Assembly: GCA_023425455.1 (NCBI GenBank)
Contig: JAFACP010000022.1
Location: 1 to 6,205, forward strand
Direction of reading: 5' to 3'
DNA length: 6,205 bases
DNA from: Pseudomonadota bacterium
Lineage (GTDB): Bacteria; Pseudomonadota; Gammaproteobacteria; Enterobacterales; Enterobacteriaceae
Part shown: positions 5,536-6,205 of the stretch, in pieces
Numbering within the stretch: position 1 is the first letter of the stretch
Layout of the letters: every line of letters starts with the position of its first letter
Translations under genes and position numbers: made by a program
Notes under the pieces: model-generated
The model's database searches: none
What the model saw: the letters and a program-made list of their open reading frames with translations, nothing else
What the model was told of the DNA's origin: nothing

Positions 5536-5642
5536 AATCCATGCAAATGATAAGGTTATTATTATTCAACGGGTTAATGGTCATTATGGCGAAGGGCGCT
5601 GTCGGGAAATGCAGGGAATTGCAAAGAGTTTGTAAATTGTTA

Positions 5643-5669
5643 CCCCCGGTATCAACAGATGACCGGGGG
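5643..5669 (-). terminator. GC-rich hairpin after mfd, possible terminator
   Basis: CCCCCGGT (5643-5650) pairs exactly with ACCGGGGG (5662-5669) around an 11-base loop, beginning 7 bases beyond the mfd stop on the minus strand. The sequence after it on that strand (TAACAATTTAC) has no proper T-run. It may act as an mRNA 3'-end stabiliser or a weak terminator, with some read-through into ldtC. Confidence 0.55.
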
Positions 5670-5676
5670 CAGGGGG

Positions 5677-6205
5677 TTATGCGATGGCGTTCTCTTCCAG
5701 CTGCTGCATAAACTGACGTACCCACTCCATCCGGGTCTTGCGATCCGCCAGCTCCCGGGTGAAGCGCAGACGCGTTGGGCCGTCGAGGCGGAAGTGCTGC
5801 GGCTGCTTTTGCAGTAAACCGATAAGCCACATCGGATTGACGTGGTTCTTCTCGGCAAACTCAATCATGCCGCCTTTTTCATTGCCTTCCAGTTTGCGAA
5901 TGCCCAGCTTCTGCGCCTGCTGGCGCAGTCTGGCGATATCAAGCAGATTGCGCGCCGCGTCAGGCAGCAGCCCAAAGCGGTCGATCAGCTCTACCTTTAT
6001 CTCTTCCAGTTCGTTTTCATTTTTCGCACTGGCGATGCGCTTATAGAACGACAGACGGGTATTCACATCCGGAATGAAATCATCCGGCAGTAACGACGGC
6101 ATCCGCAGTTCCACCTCGGTTTGCTGACTGGTGAGATCTTCAAGAGAGGGTTCACGGCCGGCTTTCAGGGCATCCACCGCATTTTCCAGCAGCTCCATGT
6201 ACAGC
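5677..6205 (-). CDS. mfd: Transcription-repair coupling factor Mfd, C-terminal fragment
   Basis: Only the last 175 codons are visible; the open frame continues through the window edge, reading LYMELLENAVDAL inward, and the ATG at 6198 is internal. The fragment matches the end of enterobacterial Mfd, a protein of about 1150 residues: TSQQTEVELRMPSLLPDD, DVNTRLSFYKRIASA, IDRFGLLPDAARNLLDI and the terminal EENAIA. This is the C-terminal TRCF domain, which in Mfd contacts the N-terminal UvrB-homology part and keeps the protein autoinhibited. Whole Mfd is an ATP-driven translocase that removes RNA polymerase stalled at DNA damage and recruits UvrA for excision repair; the polymerase-binding and motor domains lie outside the window. 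It is upstream of ldtC on the same strand with 141 bases between, containing a hairpin. Confidence 0.95.
   Translation of the reverse strand, partial: LYMELLENAVDALKAGREPSLEDLTSQQTEVELRMPSLLPDDFIPDVNTRLSFYKRIASAKNENELEEIKVELIDRFGLLPDAARNLLDIARLRQQAQKLGIRKLEGNEKGGMIEFAEKNHVNPMWLIGLLQKQPQHFRLDGPTRLRFTRELADRKTRMEWVRQFMQQLEENAIA

Noticed and set aside
4930..5550. 206-codon plus-strand open frame opposite ldtC
   Set aside because: Antisense shadow of ldtC with many Arg and Gly codons and no ribosome site.
5632..5643. GTAAATTGTTAC considered as a CpxR box for ldtC
   Set aside because: CpxR boxes are direct repeats of GTAAA with a fixed spacer; this is an imperfect inverted repeat touching the mfd hairpin.

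Overview
The window looks like a chromosomal segment from a member of the Enterobacteriaceae. The gene order ndh > ycfJ > < comR | bhsA > < ldtC < mfd, the near-E. coli protein sequences and the strong ribosome sites all point there. A chromosomal, stand-alone aerobactin-type receptor gene sits between ycfJ and comR. This would fit the Klebsiella/Enterobacter/Citrobacter side of the family better than E. coli K-12, whose remembered order has no gene there. Species cannot be fixed from sequence alone.

Left part (1-960, + strand): the last 55 codons of ndh (type II NADH dehydrogenase) end in a GC-rich hairpin. A short intergenic region with a possible promoter and a hairpin just before the ribosome site leads to ycfJ, a GTG-started glycine-zipper envelope protein. 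A hairpin and T-run terminator follows.

Middle (964-3355, - strand): an iutA-like TonB-dependent ferric-siderophore receptor, intact, with signal peptide, TonB box, plug and barrel. Its promoter (TTGATA-N17-CATTAT) is covered by a 17/19 Fur box, so iron repression is expected. No siderophore biosynthesis genes (iucABCD) are present, so within this window it reads as a scavenging receptor. A UUCG-loop terminator isolates it from comR upstream.

Right-middle (3356-4560): comR (TetR-family, copper-responsive repressor of bhsA in E. coli) and bhsA (85-residue periplasmic/outer-membrane stress protein) diverge from a 244-bp control region. That region holds two near-identical palindromes (core CGATCG in TAWCGATCGTTA) flanking a good sigma-70 promoter, with a perfect TGTGA-N6-TCACA CRP core inside the promoter spacer. 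This is the richest regulatory structure in the window.

Right end (4567-6205, - strand): ldtC (L,D-transpeptidase that attaches Braun lipoprotein to peptidoglycan) converges on bhsA across a 36-bp perfect palindromic bidirectional terminator. The C-terminal 175 residues of mfd (transcription-repair coupling factor) run off the window end.

Functionally the segment mixes housekeeping genes (ndh, mfd) with envelope and metal-related genes: iron uptake (iutA), copper-linked outer-membrane stress (comR/bhsA), peptidoglycan anchoring (ldtC) and a glycine-zipper protein (ycfJ). I see no insertion sequence, tRNA, CRISPR array, phage or defence gene. I did not find an undescribed multi-gene system; the points worth following are the receptor gene at this location and the architecture of the comR-bhsA control region.
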